This document shows positions 1-8,213 of a stretch of 40,425 nt of DNA, one piece after another. The translations under genes and the position numbers were made by a program. The notes beneath the pieces are model-generated. The model did no database searches, had not been told where the DNA came from, and saw only the letters and a program-made list of their open reading frames with translations. This DNA is from Deltaproteobacteria bacterium (lineage in GTDB: Bacteria; Desulfobacterota; Binatia; UBA12015), in contig VGTK01000034.1 of assembly GCA_016874715.1 (NCBI GenBank), positions 1 through 40,425 of the forward strand, read 5' to 3'. Numbering within the stretch: position 1 is the first letter of the stretch; each line of letters starts with the position of its first letter.

Positions 1-99
1 CGCGGCTCTGCCGCGGGGGGCGAGGGGGCGCGTGCCCCCTCGGGCGACACCCCCCCCCGCGGCTCTGCCGCGGGGGGCGAGGGGGCGCGTGCCCCCTCG
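1..99. repeat. Duplicated double-hairpin palindromic element
   Basis: A 42-bp sequence occurs twice, at 1-42 and 58-99, separated by a C-rich 15-bp spacer (57-bp period). Each copy holds two perfect hairpins: CGCGG-CTCTG-CCGCG, then CGAGGGGG-CGCGTG with CCCCCTCG closing. The second copy ends five bases from the fumC stop on the minus strand, so it may act as a transcription stop or mRNA-end stabiliser for fumC. The block looks like a REP-type intergenic palindrome. It has no T tract, so classic intrinsic termination is uncertain. It touches the window edge and may continue outside. Confidence 0.7.
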
Positions 100-104
100 T
101 GGAA

Positions 105-1499
105 CTAGATCGTGCCGCCGCGAGTGAGCCGCAGCGGATCCAGAACGCGCGCGAGCTCGTCCGGCGACAGCACGCCCTCCTCCTCCGCGACCGCGCGGAT
201 CGAGCGCCCCGTCGCTGCGGCCTTCTTCACGATGACACCGGCGCGGTCGTAGCCGATCACCGTGTTGAGCGCGGCGCCGATCTGCAGATTCAGCTCGGCG
301 GCGCGCGCCAGCCTTGCGACGTCCGGCTCGATGCCGTCCACGCAGCGCTCCGCGAGCAGCCGGCTCGCCCGTGACAGCAGCTCGATCGACTCCAGCAGGT
401 TGCGCGCGATCAGCGGCACCATGACGTTCAGCTCGAAGTCGCCCAACGCGCCGCCGACCGAGACCGCGACGTCGTTGCCCATCACCTGGGCCGCGACCTG
501 GCGGACCATCTCGGGGATGACCGGGTTCACCTTCCCGGGCATGATCGACGAGCCTGGCTGCAGCGACGGCAGCCGGATCTCGGCGAGCCCCGCGCGAGGA
601 CCCGACGCCAGCCAGCGGAGGTCGTTCGCGATCTTCATCAGGCTCACCGCGACCGTGCGCAAGGCACCGCTCGCGTGCACGCAGGCGTCGCGTGCGCCCT
701 GCGCTTCGAAGTGGTCCGCCGCCTCGCGCAGCTCGAGGCCGACGCGCGACGCGATGCGTCCGATGACCGCGGCGGCGTGGCCGGGCGGCGCGTTGAGGCC
801 GGTCCCGACCGCGGTGCCGCCGAGCGGCAGCTCGGCCAACCCGGGCATGGCCGCGCGCACGCGCCCGAGCCCGTGCGCGACCTGTGCCGCGTACCCGCCG
901 AGCTCCTGCCCGAGCGTGACCGGAGCCGCGTCCATCAGGTGCGTGCGGCCCGTCTTGGCGAGGGACGCGAACGCGACCGCCTGGCGCGCGAGGCTCGCGT
1001 GCAGCACGTCGAGCGCCGGCAGCAGGTCGTCGCGCAGCGCGAGCAGCGCCGCCACGTGCAGCGCGGTCGGGATCACGTCGTTGGACGACTGCGACGCGTT
1101 CACGTGGTCGTTCGGGTGGACCGGGTCCTTGCTGCCGACGACGCCACCGAGCAGCTCGATCGCGCGGTTCGCGATCACCTCGTTCGCGTTCATGTTGGTC
1201 GAGGTACCGGATCCGGTCTGGAAGACGTCGACCACGAAGTCGCGGTCGAAGCGTCCGTCGACGACCTCCTCGGCGGCCCGTACGATCGCATCGGCGATCT
1301 CGCTCGGCAGATCGCCGCGGGCCGCGTTCTCGAGCGCCGCGGCCCACTTCACCAGGCCGAGCGCCTCGATGAAGCGCCGCGGGAAGCCGCGCCCCGAGAC
1401 CGGGAAGTTCTCGACCGCGCGGCGCGTCTGCGCGCCGTAGTACGCGTCCGACGGGACCGCGATCGTTCCCAGGCTGTCACTCTCGGTCCGGGTGGCCAT
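105..1499 (-). CDS. fumC: Class II fumarate hydratase
   Basis: Predicted to interconvert fumarate and malate in the TCA cycle in the cytosol as a homotetramer (family knowledge). The 464 residues match the usual length of class II fumarases. Visible family motifs are [13 protein letters not shown] near residue 98, the [14 protein letters not shown] segment near residue 128, [10 protein letters not shown] in the middle, and the superfamily signature [11 protein letters not shown]. This signature is shared with aspartase and argininosuccinate lyase. The exact mix of motifs ([19 protein letters not shown]) fits fumarase best; aspartase is the main alternative. The ATG start lies 97 bp after the stop of the upstream phosphatase gene, and that gap contains strong inverted repeats. 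A duplicated palindromic element follows the stop. Confidence 0.93.
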   Translation of the reverse strand: MATRTESDSLGTIAVPSDAYYGAQTRRAVENFPVSGRGFPRRFIEALGLVKWAAALENAARGDLPSEIADAIVRAAEEVVDGRFDRDFVVDVFQTGSGTSTNMNANEVIANRAIELLGGVVGSKDPVHPNDHVNASQSSNDVIPTALHVAALLALRDDLLPALDVLHASLARQAVAFASLAKTGRTHLMDAAPVTLGQELGGYAAQVAHGLGRVRAAMPGLAELPLGGTAVGTGLNAPPGHAAAVIGRIASRVGLELREAADHFEAQGARDACVHASGALRTVAVSLMKIANDLRWLASGPRAGLAEIRLPSLQPGSSIMPGKVNPVIPEMVRQVAAQVMGNDVAVSVGGALGDFELNVMVPLIARNLLESIELLSRASRLLAERCVDGIEPDVARLARAAELNLQIGAALNTVIGYDRAGVIVKKAAATGRSIRAVAEEEGVLSPDELARVLDPLRLTRGGTI

Positions 1500-1521
1500 G
1501 CGGCCACCCTACCGGGCGGCG

Positions 1522-1594
1522 GCGGTCACGGCGACCAGGCGGAAAACGCGCAATCTCGCGCCGTGACCGCGCCGCACGCGCGGCGGCCGTCACC
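1522..1594 (-). promoter_or_regulatory. Mutually exclusive inverted repeats before fumC
   Basis: The gap between the phosphatase stop and the fumC start holds a perfect 12-bp inverted repeat, GCGGTCACGGCG at 1522-1533 and CGCCGTGACCGC at 1559-1570. The second arm can pair instead, imperfectly, with the GCGGCGGCCGTCAC stretch at about 1579-1593. On the minus-strand transcript the same GCGGTCAC segment would be shared by two alternative hairpins. This layout is seen in attenuators, or it may simply be a terminator for the upstream gene. Function is inferred only. Confidence 0.4.
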
Positions 1595-1595
1595 G

Positions 1596-2114
1596 CTACG
1601 CGGGGTCGCCGAAGTGCAGCGCGAGGGCGCGGCGGTACGGGACGCACGCTCGACGTTGCTTGACGTGTGCCCAGGCCTCCGCGTCGGCGAGTCCGCGATG
1701 CGCACGCAGGAACGCGATCGCGACCGTCGGCGCACGGTTGAACCCCGCGTTGCAGTGGACGTAGACGCGGCCGCTGGCCGCGACTGCCGACGCGATCTCC
1801 GCGAGGATCCCGGGCAGGCGGGCGGCGAGCAGCGCCGCGTCGCCGTCGGCGACCGGGTGATGGTGGAAGGCGACCCCGGCCACGGCATACGCGGTCTGGA
1901 GCTCCGACAGAACGAGACCCTTTGCGGCGAGGTCGAACTCGTCCTGCAGGCAGACCACCGCCGTGACGCCGTGCTCGTCGCGCAGCCACGTCGCGTCGTC
2001 GGGCGTCGGGTACTCGCCGATCAGCAGCTCGTCGTCGAGCACCTCCGACACACCGGGGCGGCCGGCGGGTCGCAGGAACGGCGAGCCGCCGCGGTATCCG
2101 GATGGTCCGAGCAC
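1596..2114 (-). CDS. Dual-specificity protein phosphatase family protein
   Basis: Likely a cysteine-dependent phosphatase of the DSP/PTP superfamily. The 172-residue product carries the signature loop HCNAGFNRAPT, with nucleophile Cys121 and phosphate-binding Arg127 (CX5R). Upstream is LLIGEYP near residue 31, the usual first strand of atypical DSPs. An acidic pair in HPVADGD (Asp90/Asp92) could supply the general acid. The C-terminal part (EAWAHVKQRRACVPYRRAL) fits the helix after the P-loop. It is a single small domain with no signal peptide. It could act on phosphoprotein, phospholipid or nucleotide; the sequence does not decide. It is divergent from the DUF1302 gene and precedes fumC by 96 bp. 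The start is uncertain by roughly 20 codons, because the first 20 residues look non-conserved. Confidence 0.8.
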   Translation of the reverse strand: MLGPSGYRGGSPFLRPAGRPGVSEVLDDELLIGEYPTPDDATWLRDEHGVTAVVCLQDEFDLAAKGLVLSELQTAYAVAGVAFHHHPVADGDAALLAARLPGILAEIASAVAASGRVYVHCNAGFNRAPTVAIAFLRAHRGLADAEAWAHVKQRRACVPYRRALALHFGDPA

Positions 2115-2201
2115 GCAGCACGGCTATCCGGCCGCGGACTGCGACGCAATGCGGCGCGGGGCGAGCGCGATCCTGCGCCCTCCCCTTGCAACAAGTGTGA
2201 G

Positions 2202-2229
2202 AAAGTGGGCGCGAGCGCTCGCCACTTTT
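2202..2229. promoter_or_regulatory. Imperfect palindrome in divergent intergenic region
   Basis: Between the divergent phosphatase and DUF1302 genes lies a long dyad. AAAGTGG at 2202-2208 pairs with CCACTTT at 2222-2228, around the perfect inner palindrome GCGAGCGCTCGC at 2211-2222, with a 3-nt bulge on the left side. The local sequence is less GC-rich than the flanks. Its position fits an operator controlling one or both genes. No convincing -35/-10 pair was found. Confidence 0.4.
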
Positions 2230-2305
2230 CTACGCTCGTGCTCTAAGGGCGCGCCCGCAACGGCGGACAACAGCGGATGCATCGTTGAACCAAGGGGAGG
2301 TGACG

Positions 2306-4063
2306 ATGACGCACTCGAAGCGGATCTCGTTCTTGTTGGCGGTCCTCGCCATGCTCGGTACAGCCGGACGTGCGGGAGCGATCCCGCTCAACGAGGAAGG
2401 GACCATCAACCTGAACGTTCGCGCGTACGTGAACGCACGTATCGGCACGGTGGCGAAGCAATCGACGCGCCCCGGCAACCAGCCGCCGGCGTGCGTGGCC
2501 CAGCCCAACGCAGACAACTGCAACTTCGGCGGGACGTTTCCCTATTCCGGCGCGGGCAACCTGATCCAGAACCGCTATTTCCTCGAGCTCCGGTGGAACC
2601 ACGACCTGCTCGACTGGTGGAGCGACGTGCTGCCGAAGAACGTCACCGCCTTCAAGTACAACCTCTCGTACCGCGGCGAGTACGAGGGCATCTACGACTT
2701 CGGCCCGAGCGCCTACAAGAACAACCTCGAGTCACGGCAGGAGATCGAGCAGGCGCTACGTCAGGGGGGCTACTCGCTCGAGTCGACGACGTTCCGGCTG
2801 CAGCGGACGCGCAATCGCCTGCGCAACGTCGCCAGCTACCGGAACCGGCTGTTCCAGGCGTTCATCGACTGGGAGCAGGGACCGGTTTTCGTCCGCTTCG
2901 GGCGCCAGAACCTGGTCTGGGGCGAGACCGATGTCTTCCGCCTGCTCGACAACATCAATCCGACGGACTCGAGCTTCGGCGGCTTCTTCATCGATCTCGA
3001 CGAGCGCCGCGTGCCGCTCAACATGCTGCGCGTGAGCTACAACATCGGCTCGCTGGGCCCGGTGGACCAAGCGTTCATCGAGGCCTACGCCGCGATGGAC
3101 AATACCGTTGCCGGCATCCCGGGCGCGCCGACCGGCTCGCCGTGGGCGATCCCCCTGGGCCCGCCCACGGGATCGACCCTGTCGATCCTCGAGGCACCGG
3201 CGGTCTCCGTGCACAACACGCGCGGCGGCGGGCGCTTCGTGTTCAACGCGGCCGACATGACCTTCACGCTGGCCAGCTACCAGACGATGTTCGACATCCC
3301 GGCCGTGCGCTTCCAGCGCGCCGACCCGTCGGACAACGGCTTCGTGCAGGGCATCAGCGCGATCACCGCCGTGCAGACCTACCCGCTGGTGTGGGTGAAC
3401 GGCGCCTCGATGACGACGGCGCTGCCGTCGCTACAGAGCGTGCTGCGTACCGAGGTCGCGTACTTCAAGGACGAGGCGCTCTACGTCGGTCCGGTCGCGG
3501 CCCTGTTCCCGGGCAAGGGCGTGACGACGCAGTTCGCGACGGACTTCCTCGGACCCGTGTCCGCGGGGCAGCTGAGCACCGTCCGCCGCCAGGACACCTT
3601 CAACATGGCGATCGGCTGGGACTCGAACCAGTTCATCCGGTTCCTGAACCCCAACCAGTCGTTCTTCTTCTCGACGCAGTTCTTCTACCGGCACATCTTC
3701 GACTACAAGTTCTCGTGCACTCCGGGCGACTGCGTGGGCCAGGCGCTGCCGGTCCCGGAGCCGAACAACTCGACGCGGACCATCCCGCTCGTCCAGGACA
3801 CGTTCCTGCACACGCTGGCGATCAACACGACCTACAACGTGAAGGCGCCGTTCACGGACAACAACGTGCAGGTCACGCCGGGCTTCAACATGTTCTACGA
3901 CTGGCAGGGCATGCTCGTCTTCCAGCCGGGCATCCGCTTCGTGCGCGACCCTTGGCGCTTCATCGTCGACTACACGGCGATCAACAGCGGCGTGTACCGC
4001 TACCAGATCGGTCTCGTGCGCGACAAAGCCAACGTTCGCATGCAGCTCGAGTTCGTGCTCTAG
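2306..4063 (+). CDS. DUF1302 family outer-membrane protein
   Basis: A 585-residue exported protein, best matched to DUF1302, predicted outer-membrane beta-barrels of unknown substrate. A signal peptide (SFLLAVLAMLGTAGRAGA) ends near residue 26. The family hallmark is FVRFGRQNLVWGETDVFR followed by LLDNINPTD near residues 195-215. Alternating hydrophobic strands rich in aromatic residues run to the C-terminus, which ends in a beta-strand (RMQLEFVL) typical of barrel closure. The ATG at 2306 is preferred over an in-frame TTG at 2285, because GGGGAGG at 2294-2300 sits five bases before it. Family members often neighbour DUF1329 proteins, but none is present here. A strong terminator follows the gene. 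Role in uptake or export of hydrophobic compounds is inference. Confidence 0.85.
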   Translation: MTHSKRISFLLAVLAMLGTAGRAGAIPLNEEGTINLNVRAYVNARIGTVAKQSTRPGNQPPACVAQPNADNCNFGGTFPYSGAGNLIQNRYFLELRWNHDLLDWWSDVLPKNVTAFKYNLSYRGEYEGIYDFGPSAYKNNLESRQEIEQALRQGGYSLESTTFRLQRTRNRLRNVASYRNRLFQAFIDWEQGPVFVRFGRQNLVWGETDVFRLLDNINPTDSSFGGFFIDLDERRVPLNMLRVSYNIGSLGPVDQAFIEAYAAMDNTVAGIPGAPTGSPWAIPLGPPTGSTLSILEAPAVSVHNTRGGGRFVFNAADMTFTLASYQTMFDIPAVRFQRADPSDNGFVQGISAITAVQTYPLVWVNGASMTTALPSLQSVLRTEVAYFKDEALYVGPVAALFPGKGVTTQFATDFLGPVSAGQLSTVRRQDTFNMAIGWDSNQFIRFLNPNQSFFFSTQFFYRHIFDYKFSCTPGDCVGQALPVPEPNNSTRTIPLVQDTFLHTLAINTTYNVKAPFTDNNVQVTPGFNMFYDWQGMLVFQPGIRFVRDPWRFIVDYTAINSGVYRYQIGLVRDKANVRMQLEFVL

Positions 4064-4083
4064 CCCCGGCCGCTTTCCCGGCC

Positions 4084-4140
4084 CCGTCCGTTCCGCGGAC
4101 GGACAGCGAGCCGCGCCGGACCACCCGGCGCGGCTCGCTG
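4084..4140 (+). terminator. Strong intrinsic terminator after the DUF1302 gene
   Basis: Two hairpins follow the stop. The first is CCGTCCG-TTCCG-CGGACGG at 4084-4102. The second has a perfect 16-bp stem, 4104-4119 with 4125-4140, a 5-nt loop, and then CGTTTC. A similar stem followed by CTGCGTTTCGG occurs after the thiolase gene at 16513, which supports this as the local terminator style. Confidence 0.8.
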
Positions 4141-4284
4141 CGTTTCGGCGGCGGCCGCGATGCGCCAAGTGGCCGGACAATCGAGGATTTTCCGGGGCTT
4201 TTCCGAGTTGCCGGGCGCGCCGCGGCGTGTCACTTTCCCTGCCTGAGTTCTTCCCCGCCTTCCGTGGATCGGGAGCCGGCAAGC

Positions 4285-4298
4285 ATCTCCGCGGAGAT
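4285..4298 (+). promoter_or_regulatory. Palindrome containing the Shine-Dalgarno of the haloperoxidase-like gene
   Basis: ATCTCCGCGGAGAT is a perfect 14-bp palindrome. Its right half supplies the GGAG used as the ribosome-binding site for the ATG at 4304. As RNA it could form a 5-bp stem with a CGCG loop that hides the site; as DNA it could be an operator. Confidence 0.4.
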
Positions 4299-4303
4299 CC
4301 AAC

Positions 4304-5743
4304 ATGCGTCCACGCCCCGCTCGCAAGCGCGTCGCGCTCGTCGCCCTGATCGCGCTCGCCGGCTGTGGTGGTGGTGGTGGCGGCGACGGCGGCGTGCCGC
4401 CGGTTCCGCCGGCGTCGGTCGAGTGGATCGTGCACTGGAACCACGTCGCGATCGACGCCAGCGGACTCGATCACACGCCCGTCCGGCCCGGCGACTCCCG
4501 CGTCTTCGGCGAGCAGTTCGGCCCGACGCGCGCGAGCCGGGCGATGGCGATCGTGCAGATCGCGGTGTTCGAGGCCGTCAACGCGATCACAGGCCGCTAC
4601 GAGAGCTACACCGGCCTGCCGCCGGCCTTGGCCGACACCTCGCTCAAGGCCGCGATCGCGCAGGCGGCGCACGACACGCTCGTGGCGCTCTACCCTTCCC
4701 AGGCCGCTTCCTTCGCCCTGCAGCTCGAGGAGGATCTGGCGGGCGTCGAGGACCGACCGGCACAGAAGGAGGCCGGCATCGACCTGGGGCGCCGCGCGGC
4801 GCAGTCGATCCTCGAGCTTCGTGCCGGCGACGGCTCCGACCACCCCGAGCCGCTGGTCGGCGTCGACTACTTCCCCGAAGACGCGCCGGGGGTCTGGAAG
4901 GTCGATCCGGTCAGCCAGATCCCGTTCGCGCTCGGCGCGCGCTGGGCCGAGGTCGCGCCGTTCGTGATGACCTCGGCAGCGCAGTTCCGCCTCCCGCCGC
5001 CGCCGGCGCTCGACAGCGCGGAGTACGCCGCGGCCTATGCGGAGGTCGCCGCCGCCGGCGGTGACGGCGTGACGACGCCGACCATCCGTACCGAGGAGCA
5101 GACCCTCGCGGGCATCTACTGGGCCTACGACGGTACGCCGAGCCTTTGTGCCCCACCGCGACTCTACAACCAGATCGCGGTGCAGCTCGCGCAGGCGCGG
5201 GGCCTCGACCTCGTCGACACCTCGCGCCTGATCGCTCTGGTCAACGTCGCGATGGCGGACGCCGGCATCGCCTCCTGGGAGACGAAGTACTTCTACAAGC
5301 TCGAGCGGCCGGTCACGGCGATCCGCGCCGGCGACCTCGACGGTAACGACGCGACCGTGGCCGACACCACCTGGACTCCGATCGGTGCCCCCGCGAGCAA
5401 CACCACCCGTCCGAACTTCACCCCGCCGTTCCCGGCGTACCCGTCGGGCCACGCCACCTTCGGCGGCGCGCTGTTCCAGACCCTGCGCAACATCTTCGGC
5501 ACCGACGACGTCGCGTTCACGTTCACCTCGGACGAGCTCAACGGCGAGACCGTCGACGCCGAAGGCAACGTCCGCGAGCTGCGGCCGCGCAGCTTCTCGA
5601 GCCTGTCGGAGGCCGAGGAGGAGAACGGCCAGAGCCGCATCTACCTGGGCATCCACTGGTCCTTCGACAAGACCGGCGGCATCGCGCAGGGCCGCCAGGT
5701 CGCGGACCACGTGTTCCGGAACCTGTATCCGCCGAGGTCCTGA
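4304..5743 (+). CDS. Vanadium-dependent haloperoxidase-like lipoprotein (PAP2 superfamily)
   Basis: A 479-residue protein with a lipoprotein signal, lipobox LAGC with Cys21, followed by a glycine run. The C-terminal half carries the full vanadate/phosphate pocket of the vanadium haloperoxidase/PAP2 fold. This is K-x6-R-P (Lys328, Arg335) in KYFYKLERPVTAIR, PSGH (Ser381, Gly382, His383), and SRIYLGIHW (Arg445, His451). These correspond to the residues that bind vanadate and the axial histidine in characterised enzymes. Family members oxidise halides with peroxide, but many bacterial homologues are untested and some act as phosphatases. Lipidation suggests attachment to the membrane facing the periplasm or outside. 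It follows the DUF1302 gene in the same direction but is separated from it by a strong terminator, so it probably has its own promoter. GGAG lies about eight bases before the start, inside a palindrome. Confidence 0.88.
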   Translation: MRPRPARKRVALVALIALAGCGGGGGGDGGVPPVPPASVEWIVHWNHVAIDASGLDHTPVRPGDSRVFGEQFGPTRASRAMAIVQIAVFEAVNAITGRYESYTGLPPALADTSLKAAIAQAAHDTLVALYPSQAASFALQLEEDLAGVEDRPAQKEAGIDLGRRAAQSILELRAGDGSDHPEPLVGVDYFPEDAPGVWKVDPVSQIPFALGARWAEVAPFVMTSAAQFRLPPPPALDSAEYAAAYAEVAAAGGDGVTTPTIRTEEQTLAGIYWAYDGTPSLCAPPRLYNQIAVQLAQARGLDLVDTSRLIALVNVAMADAGIASWETKYFYKLERPVTAIRAGDLDGNDATVADTTWTPIGAPASNTTRPNFTPPFPAYPSGHATFGGALFQTLRNIFGTDDVAFTFTSDELNGETVDAEGNVRELRPRSFSSLSEAEEENGQSRIYLGIHWSFDKTGGIAQGRQVADHVFRNLYPPRS

Positions 5744-5804
5744 CCGCGACGCACGGCGCGCGCCGGCCTTGCCCCGCCCCCGCGTGCCGTCCTAAGTCGG
5801 CCCC

Positions 5805-7448
5805 ATGGTGCACGATCTCGTCATCCGCGGGGGAACGATCGTCGACGGCACCGGCGCTCCGGGCCGCAGCGGCGACGTCGCGATCGACGGCGACAGTCTG
5901 ACCCAGGTGGGCGGCAAGGCGTCCGGCGGCCGGCGCGAGATCGACGCGACCGGGCTCGCGGTGAGCCCCGGGTTCATCGACCCGCACACGCACTACGACG
6001 CGCAGGTCTGCTGGGACCGCGCGCTCACGCCGTCGTGCTGGAACGGCATCACCAGCGTCGTCATGGGCAACTGCGGCTTCACGCTGGCACCGTGCGCGCC
6101 TTCGCGACGCGAGCGCATCATGCGCATGCTCGAGCGCGTCGAGGGCATGAGCCTCGCGGCGCTCGAGCAGGGCATCACCTGGGACTGGACGACGTTCCCC
6201 GAGTACCTCGACGCCGTCGGGCGCATGCGCCCCGCGCTGAACGTCGGGGCACTCGTCGGCCACTCGGCGGTGCGCTACTTCGTGCTCGACGACGACGCCA
6301 CCGAGCGCGAGGCGTCGACGGACGAGATCGCGCGCATGCGTGCCGTCGTCGCCGAAGCGATGCGCGCCGGCGCGCTCGGCTTCTCGACGTCGCAGGCGCC
6401 AACGCACTTCGGCGGCGACGGCAAGCCCGTCCCGAGCCGCAGCGCGAGCGACGACGAGGTGCTCGCGCTCGCGAGCGCGCTCGCCGATTTCGGGCGCGGC
6501 GTGGTCGAGATCACGACCAGGCACCTGATCGACGTGAGCGTCAGCATCGCCGCCGCGCGCGCGAGCGCACGTCCGGTCACGTTCCTCGGTGCCATCCGTC
6601 CCGACGGCATGGCGGCGATCGAGGCGGCGCGCGCAGACGGGCTGCGCCTCGTACCGCAGACCAGCTGCCGTCCGGCGCTCACCGACTTCAAGCTCGTCGG
6701 CATGGGGATCTTCGACCAGCTTCCGTCCTGGCGCCGCGTGATGGGCACAGCACCGGCGGAGCTGCCCACGGTCTTCCGCGACCCTGCGTTCCGCGCGGCT
6801 TTCCGCCAGGACGTGACCGGTCCGTACGAAGGCTTCCGCATGTTCAAGGGCGACTGGGACGGCGTGAAGGTCCTGCTGGTACGGAAGCCCGAGCTGCAGG
6901 GCCGCATCGGACGGACGGTCGCCGAGCTCGCGGCCGAGCGCGGCGCGGATCCGTTCGACGCCTTCTTCGACGTCGCCCTCGAGGACGACCTGCGCACCGA
7001 GTTCAGCTACTGCCTCGCGAGCGACGAGTTCCGCGGCCCGTCGCTGCTCGACGACGGGCAGCTGGTCGGGCTGTCCGACGCGGGCGCGCACCTGACGCTC
7101 CTCGCCGACCACGCGTACGCGACGTACTTCCTCGGGACCTGGGTGCGCGAGCGCGGGCTCATGCCGCTCGAGAACGCGGTGCGGAAGCTGACGCAGGTTC
7201 CCGCGGAGCTGTTCGGCATCGCGCGCCGCGGCGTGCTCGCGGACGGCAACTTCGCCGACGTCGTGCTGTTCGACCCGACGCGCATCGCGCCGCGCGAGAC
7301 GAAGCTGGTCCAGGACCTGCCGGGCGGCGGCCCGCGCCTCGTCACCGAGGCGGACGGCATCGAGGCGGTGCTGGTCAACGGCGCGGTGACCGTCGAGCGC
7401 GGCGCGCTGACCGGCGCGCAGGCGGGTCAGGTGCTGCGCGGCGCGTGA
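5805..7448 (+). CDS. N-acyl-D-amino-acid deacylase family amidohydrolase
   Basis: A 547-residue metal-dependent amidohydrolase. The N-terminal beta-sandwich half (VIRGGTIVDGTGAPG) leads into the TIM barrel, with the metal ligands HTH at His61/His63. The GNCGF motif with Cys90 is the bridging cysteine typical of D-aminoacylases rather than dihydroorotases. The late aspartate is Asp425 in SDAGAH. The C-terminal sandwich ends in VLVNGAVTVERG. Characterised relatives release D-amino acids from N-acyl derivatives, but this environmental clade is large and its substrate cannot be read here. It is cytosolic, with no signal peptide. A second member of the family lies at 25894-27588 on the other strand. 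The stop codon is seven bases from the convergent vapC stop and sits in a small palindrome, GTGACC-GCG-GGTCAC at 7445-7459. Confidence 0.88.
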   Translation: MVHDLVIRGGTIVDGTGAPGRSGDVAIDGDSLTQVGGKASGGRREIDATGLAVSPGFIDPHTHYDAQVCWDRALTPSCWNGITSVVMGNCGFTLAPCAPSRRERIMRMLERVEGMSLAALEQGITWDWTTFPEYLDAVGRMRPALNVGALVGHSAVRYFVLDDDATEREASTDEIARMRAVVAEAMRAGALGFSTSQAPTHFGGDGKPVPSRSASDDEVLALASALADFGRGVVEITTRHLIDVSVSIAAARASARPVTFLGAIRPDGMAAIEAARADGLRLVPQTSCRPALTDFKLVGMGIFDQLPSWRRVMGTAPAELPTVFRDPAFRAAFRQDVTGPYEGFRMFKGDWDGVKVLLVRKPELQGRIGRTVAELAAERGADPFDAFFDVALEDDLRTEFSYCLASDEFRGPSLLDDGQLVGLSDAGAHLTLLADHAYATYFLGTWVRERGLMPLENAVRKLTQVPAELFGIARRGVLADGNFADVVLFDPTRIAPRETKLVQDLPGGGPRLVTEADGIEAVLVNGAVTVERGALTGAQAGQVLRGA

Positions 7449-7455
7449 CCGCGGG

Positions 7456-7890
7456 TCACGGTACCACCTTCATTCGCGCGGCCTGCGCGAGAGCGCGTTG
7501 CCGGCGGTCGAACGACAGGAACGTGGTCGCGCCGAGGACGACCGCGGCGGCGACGTGCAGGACGTCGAGCGTTCGGGTACCGAGCCGCGCACCGTGCGCG
7601 TCCACCAGGAGGGTCGCCTTCCCGTAGAGGTCGGGACGCGGCGCCTCGACCGGCGCGTACACGCCCGACGCCACGTCCTCCTCGACCTGCACCCAGCACT
7701 GCGCGCGCTGTTCCTCGCGGAGGACGCCGCGGAACACCGCGAGGCGCAGCCCGTTGCGCAGCTCCAGCCGGGTGAGGGAGGTGAGCGGCAGCGGCGCTCG
7801 CAGGCGGCGCACCGCGGTCGAAGCGGCCGCCGTCGTCGTCTCGGGCAGGTAGAGCGAGAGCAGGAATCCCGTGTCTGCGTAGACCATCAA
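7456..7890 (-). CDS. vapC: PIN-domain toxin, VapC family
   Basis: A 144-residue PIN-domain ribonuclease, the likely toxin of a type II pair. The acidic catalytic set is present: Asp6 in VYADTGFL, Glu43 in LELRNG, Asp109 in TLDVLHVA and Asp128 in SFDRRQ. These are the spacings expected of PIN proteins, which cleave RNA with Mg2+ or Mn2+. The start ATG overlaps the stop of the antitoxin gene by four bases (ATGA), indicating translational coupling. The gene is convergent with the deacylase. The target RNA cannot be predicted. All four acidic residues are intact, so it is probably active. Confidence 0.88.
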   Translation of the reverse strand: MMVYADTGFLLSLYLPETTTAAASTAVRRLRAPLPLTSLTRLELRNGLRLAVFRGVLREEQRAQCWVQVEEDVASGVYAPVEAPRPDLYGKATLLVDAHGARLGTRTLDVLHVAAAVVLGATTFLSFDRRQRALAQAARMKVVP

Positions 7891-8138
7891 CGCTCGCCGC
7901 GCAGGGCGTCGCGCAGGTCGGCCGACTGCCGCGCCGTGAGCCTGCGGCCGCCGAACGTGGCGCGGACGCGTGCGGCGAAGTCCGGCATCGACACCGCTGA
8001 CTCGCCGTCCCGCACGGGGGGCACGAGCGTCGCGACCACCCTGCGCCGCTTGGTGATCTGCACCGTCTCGCCGTCGGCGATCCAGCGCTCCACGCGCGGA
8101 AAGCTCGTCCGCAGCTCGCGTACCGTCGCCGTCTTCAT
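7887..8138 (-). CDS. Antitoxin, Phd/YefM-VapB type
   Basis: An 83-residue protein beginning MKTATVRELRTSFPRVERWI. This is the classic Phd/YefM-like N-terminal DNA-binding fold with a beta-strand VQITKRRRVVATLVPP. The C-terminal tail should wrap the PIN toxin. In-frame starts also exist at 8147 and 8189. I prefer 8138 because MKTATVREL is the family consensus start, and because the promoter at 8146-8174 would start transcription at about 8139. The longer starts would lie inside or upstream of the promoter. It is the first gene of the pair and overlaps vapC by four bases. Autoregulation is likely through the palindrome immediately upstream. Confidence 0.85.
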   Translation of the reverse strand: MKTATVRELRTSFPRVERWIADGETVQITKRRRVVATLVPPVRDGESAVSMPDFAARVRATFGGRRLTARQSADLRDALRGER

Positions 8139-8174
8139 GTGAATCATCTTTGATTCACGAACGGCCGGTGTCAA
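8139..8174 (-). promoter_or_regulatory. Promoter and operator of the toxin-antitoxin pair
   Basis: On the minus strand a perfect -35 TTGACA (8169-8174) is followed, after exactly 17 bp, by AAAGAT as -10 (8146-8151). The perfect inverted repeat GTGAATCA-TCTT-TGATTCAC (8139-8146 and 8151-8158) covers the -10 and abuts the antitoxin ATG at 8136-8138. The predicted start of transcription is within one or two bases of that ATG, so the mRNA would be leaderless. An operator overlapping the -10 is what autorepression by an antitoxin-toxin complex would use. Confidence 0.75.
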
Positions 8175-8213
8175 GGGCACGCGGTACATGTTCGGCCGCC
8201 CGTCCGCCGGACC

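Noticed and set aside
675..2246. Long plus-strand open frames antisense to fumC and the phosphatase
   Set aside because: They are the usual shadows in very GC-rich DNA: Arg/Ala/Pro-rich with no family motifs, opposite genes with clear motifs.
3431..5710. 759-codon minus-strand open frame over the DUF1302 and haloperoxidase genes
   Set aside because: It covers two well-supported plus-strand genes and their terminator, and its composition is that of a shadow frame.
7445..7459. GTGACC-GCG-GGTCAC palindrome as a terminator between deacylase and vapC
   Set aside because: The stem is only six base pairs, overlaps both stop codons and has no T tract, so it was noted only in the deacylase entry.
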